Positions 5,116-5,995 of a DNA stretch of 5,995 bases are shown one piece after another. The notes under the pieces were generated by a model. That model ran no database searches, was not told the DNA's origin, and was given only the letters and a program-made list of their open reading frames with translations. The stretch is from assembly GCA_009843585.1 (NCBI GenBank), contig VYDC01000065.1, positions 1 through 5,995 of the forward strand, read 5' to 3'. The position numbers and the translations under genes were made by a program. Position 1 is the stretch's first letter. Each line of letters starts with the position of its first letter. This DNA is from Chloroflexota bacterium. Its GTDB lineage: Bacteria; Chloroflexota; Dehalococcoidia; UBA2979.

Positions 5116-5995
5116 AGCTCTCCCCGGCGCGGCTCGCCCAGCGCTCCTCGAACTCCCGCACCGCCGGGAAGCCCATCAGCTCGCTGAAGGCGTCGAAGTC
5201 GTGGAGCGGCTGCTCGAGAGCGGCGCTCGAGCCCTGCTCGGCGATGTGCGAGTAGACGGTGCGGAGCGCCGACGCCGCCGCGAGGAATCCCGTCGCGGGG
5301 AAGATGGCGATGGTGTAGCCCACCTCGCGGAGCTCGTCGGCCGGGAGCACCGGCGTGCGCCCCCCGTCCACCATGTTCGCCATCAGGGGGAGGTCGAGCG
5401 CGCGGCAGATGGTGCGCATCTCCTCCAGGGACCGTGGCCCCTCCACGAAGAGCACGTCGGCCCCGGCGCGCGCGAAGGCCTCGGCGCGCCGGAGCGCCTC
5501 GTCGAGGCCATAGTCGGAGCGCGCATCGGTGCGAGCGACGACGAGGAAGTCCGGCGAGTCCCGCGTCTCGACGGCGACGGCGACCTTCGCCACCGCCTCC
5601 TCGAGCTCCACCACCGGCCTGCTCCCCGGCGTGTGGCCGCACTTCTTGGGGAACTGCTGATCCTCGAGCTGGATCCCGGCCGCGCCGGCGCCCTCGTAGC
5701 CGCGCACCGTGTGCTGCACGTTGAGGAGTCCGCCGTAGCCGGTGTCGGCGTCGGCGATCAGCGGCGTCCTGGCGACGGAGCAGATCCGGGAGACGCGCTC
5801 CACCATCTCGGTGTAGGTGGCGAGCCCCGCGTCCGGCAGCCCCAGGTGCGAGGCGACGGCGCCGTAGCCGGTCATGTAGAGCGCCGAGAAGCCATAGCCG
5901 TCGGCGATGCGCGCCGAGATCAGGTCGAAGACGCCGGGCACCGCCGTGAACTCCCGCGCGCGCACGCGCGCCGCGAGCGCGGCCCGGCCCCCGCC
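5114..5995 (-). CDS. Isocitrate lyase / PEP mutase family lyase (methylisocitrate- or dimethylmalate lyase-like), N-terminus cut by window edge
   Basis: The frame is open to the right edge. A GTG at 5965 could start it, but the ten codons upstream (ending RAALAAR) look like the usual N-terminal helix of the family, so the true start is probably outside the window. Counting from the GTG codon, the protein shows VPGVFDLISARIA and TGYGAVASHLG (early barrel strands), DADTGYG (72-78, metal and substrate site), IQLEDQ (98-103), KKCGH (107-111, with catalytic Cys109) and VARTDA (143-148), then LFVEGP (172-177) with Glu175. KKCGH marks the C-C bond-cleaving lyases (2-methylisocitrate lyase, 2,3-dimethylmalate lyase, oxaloacetate-type hydrolases) rather than true PEP mutases. 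The near-complete length of about 293 residues fits the 290-300 of these enzymes. The exact substrate is unclear. No prpC or prpD homologue is visible, so a methylcitrate role is not supported by what can be seen. It probably heads or belongs to an operon with the racemase-family gene. Confidence 0.88.
   Translation of the reverse strand, partial: GGGRAALAARVRAREFTAVPGVFDLISARIADGYGFSALYMTGYGAVASHLGLPDAGLATYTEMVERVSRICSVARTPLIADADTGYGGLLNVQHTVRGYEGAGAAGIQLEDQQFPKKCGHTPGSRPVVELEEAVAKVAVAVETRDSPDFLVVARTDARSDYGLDEALRRAEAFARAGADVLFVEGPRSLEEMRTICRALDLPLMANMVDGGRTPVLPADELREVGYTIAIFPATGFLAAASALRTVYSHIAEQGSSAALEQPLHDFDAFSELMGFPAVREFEERWASRAGES

Noticed and set aside
4285..5187. Plus-strand open frame of 300 codons opposite the racemase-family gene
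   Set aside because: Low-complexity Arg-rich translation crossing a real operon junction; the minus strand carries the conserved family motifs.

Overview
This is a very GC-rich window (roughly 70 % GC by eye) with tightly packed, high-GC3 genes and almost no intergenic space. It looks like chromosomal DNA of a high-GC bacterium, for example an actinobacterial, Chloroflexota-like or similar lineage. I cannot place it more precisely from the sequence. No rRNA, tRNA, CRISPR array, transposase or phage gene was seen. Both edges cut through genes.

Layout, left to right. (1) On the plus strand, the C-terminal part of an Asp/Glu racemase / arylmalonate decarboxylase / maleate isomerase superfamily protein ends at 511. 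(2) A hairpin at 523-556 separates it from a convergent minus-strand gene for a small, stand-alone P-loop protein resembling the core of type II/IV secretion and pilus ATPases (588-1262). (3) Two hairpins (1350-1402) lie just downstream of a minus-strand sulfur cassette. Read in its own direction (right to left) the cassette holds a YeeE/YedE (TsuA-like) membrane protein, a TusA-like domain without the catalytic cysteine, a canonical TusA-type sulfur carrier with CPxP, and a predicted lipoprotein with two rhodanese domains. (4) Upstream of the cassette on the same strand are a second Asp/Glu racemase-superfamily enzyme (4327-5100) and an isocitrate lyase/PEP mutase-family lyase (5114 to the right edge). 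These two are separated by 13 bases.

The sulfur cassette is the most interesting part. Its logic suggests a rhodanese anchored outside the membrane, a thiosulfate-type channel with the three family cysteines, and cytoplasmic TusA acceptors. A cluster of overlapping dyads in an unusually AT-rich patch (4240-4286) sits at the start of the YeeE gene and probably holds its promoter and operator. The YeeE reading frame does not stop where the protein should end. The meaningful coding shifts by one base near 3013, into a TusA-like frame that ends in an ATGA overlap with the next gene. This is either a frameshift in a YeeE-TusA fusion or two overlapping genes, since the second frame has its own Shine-Dalgarno and GTG start.

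The lyase and the racemase-family enzyme form a separate small-carboxylic-acid module. A relative of the latter, lacking both catalytic cysteines, lies at the left edge.
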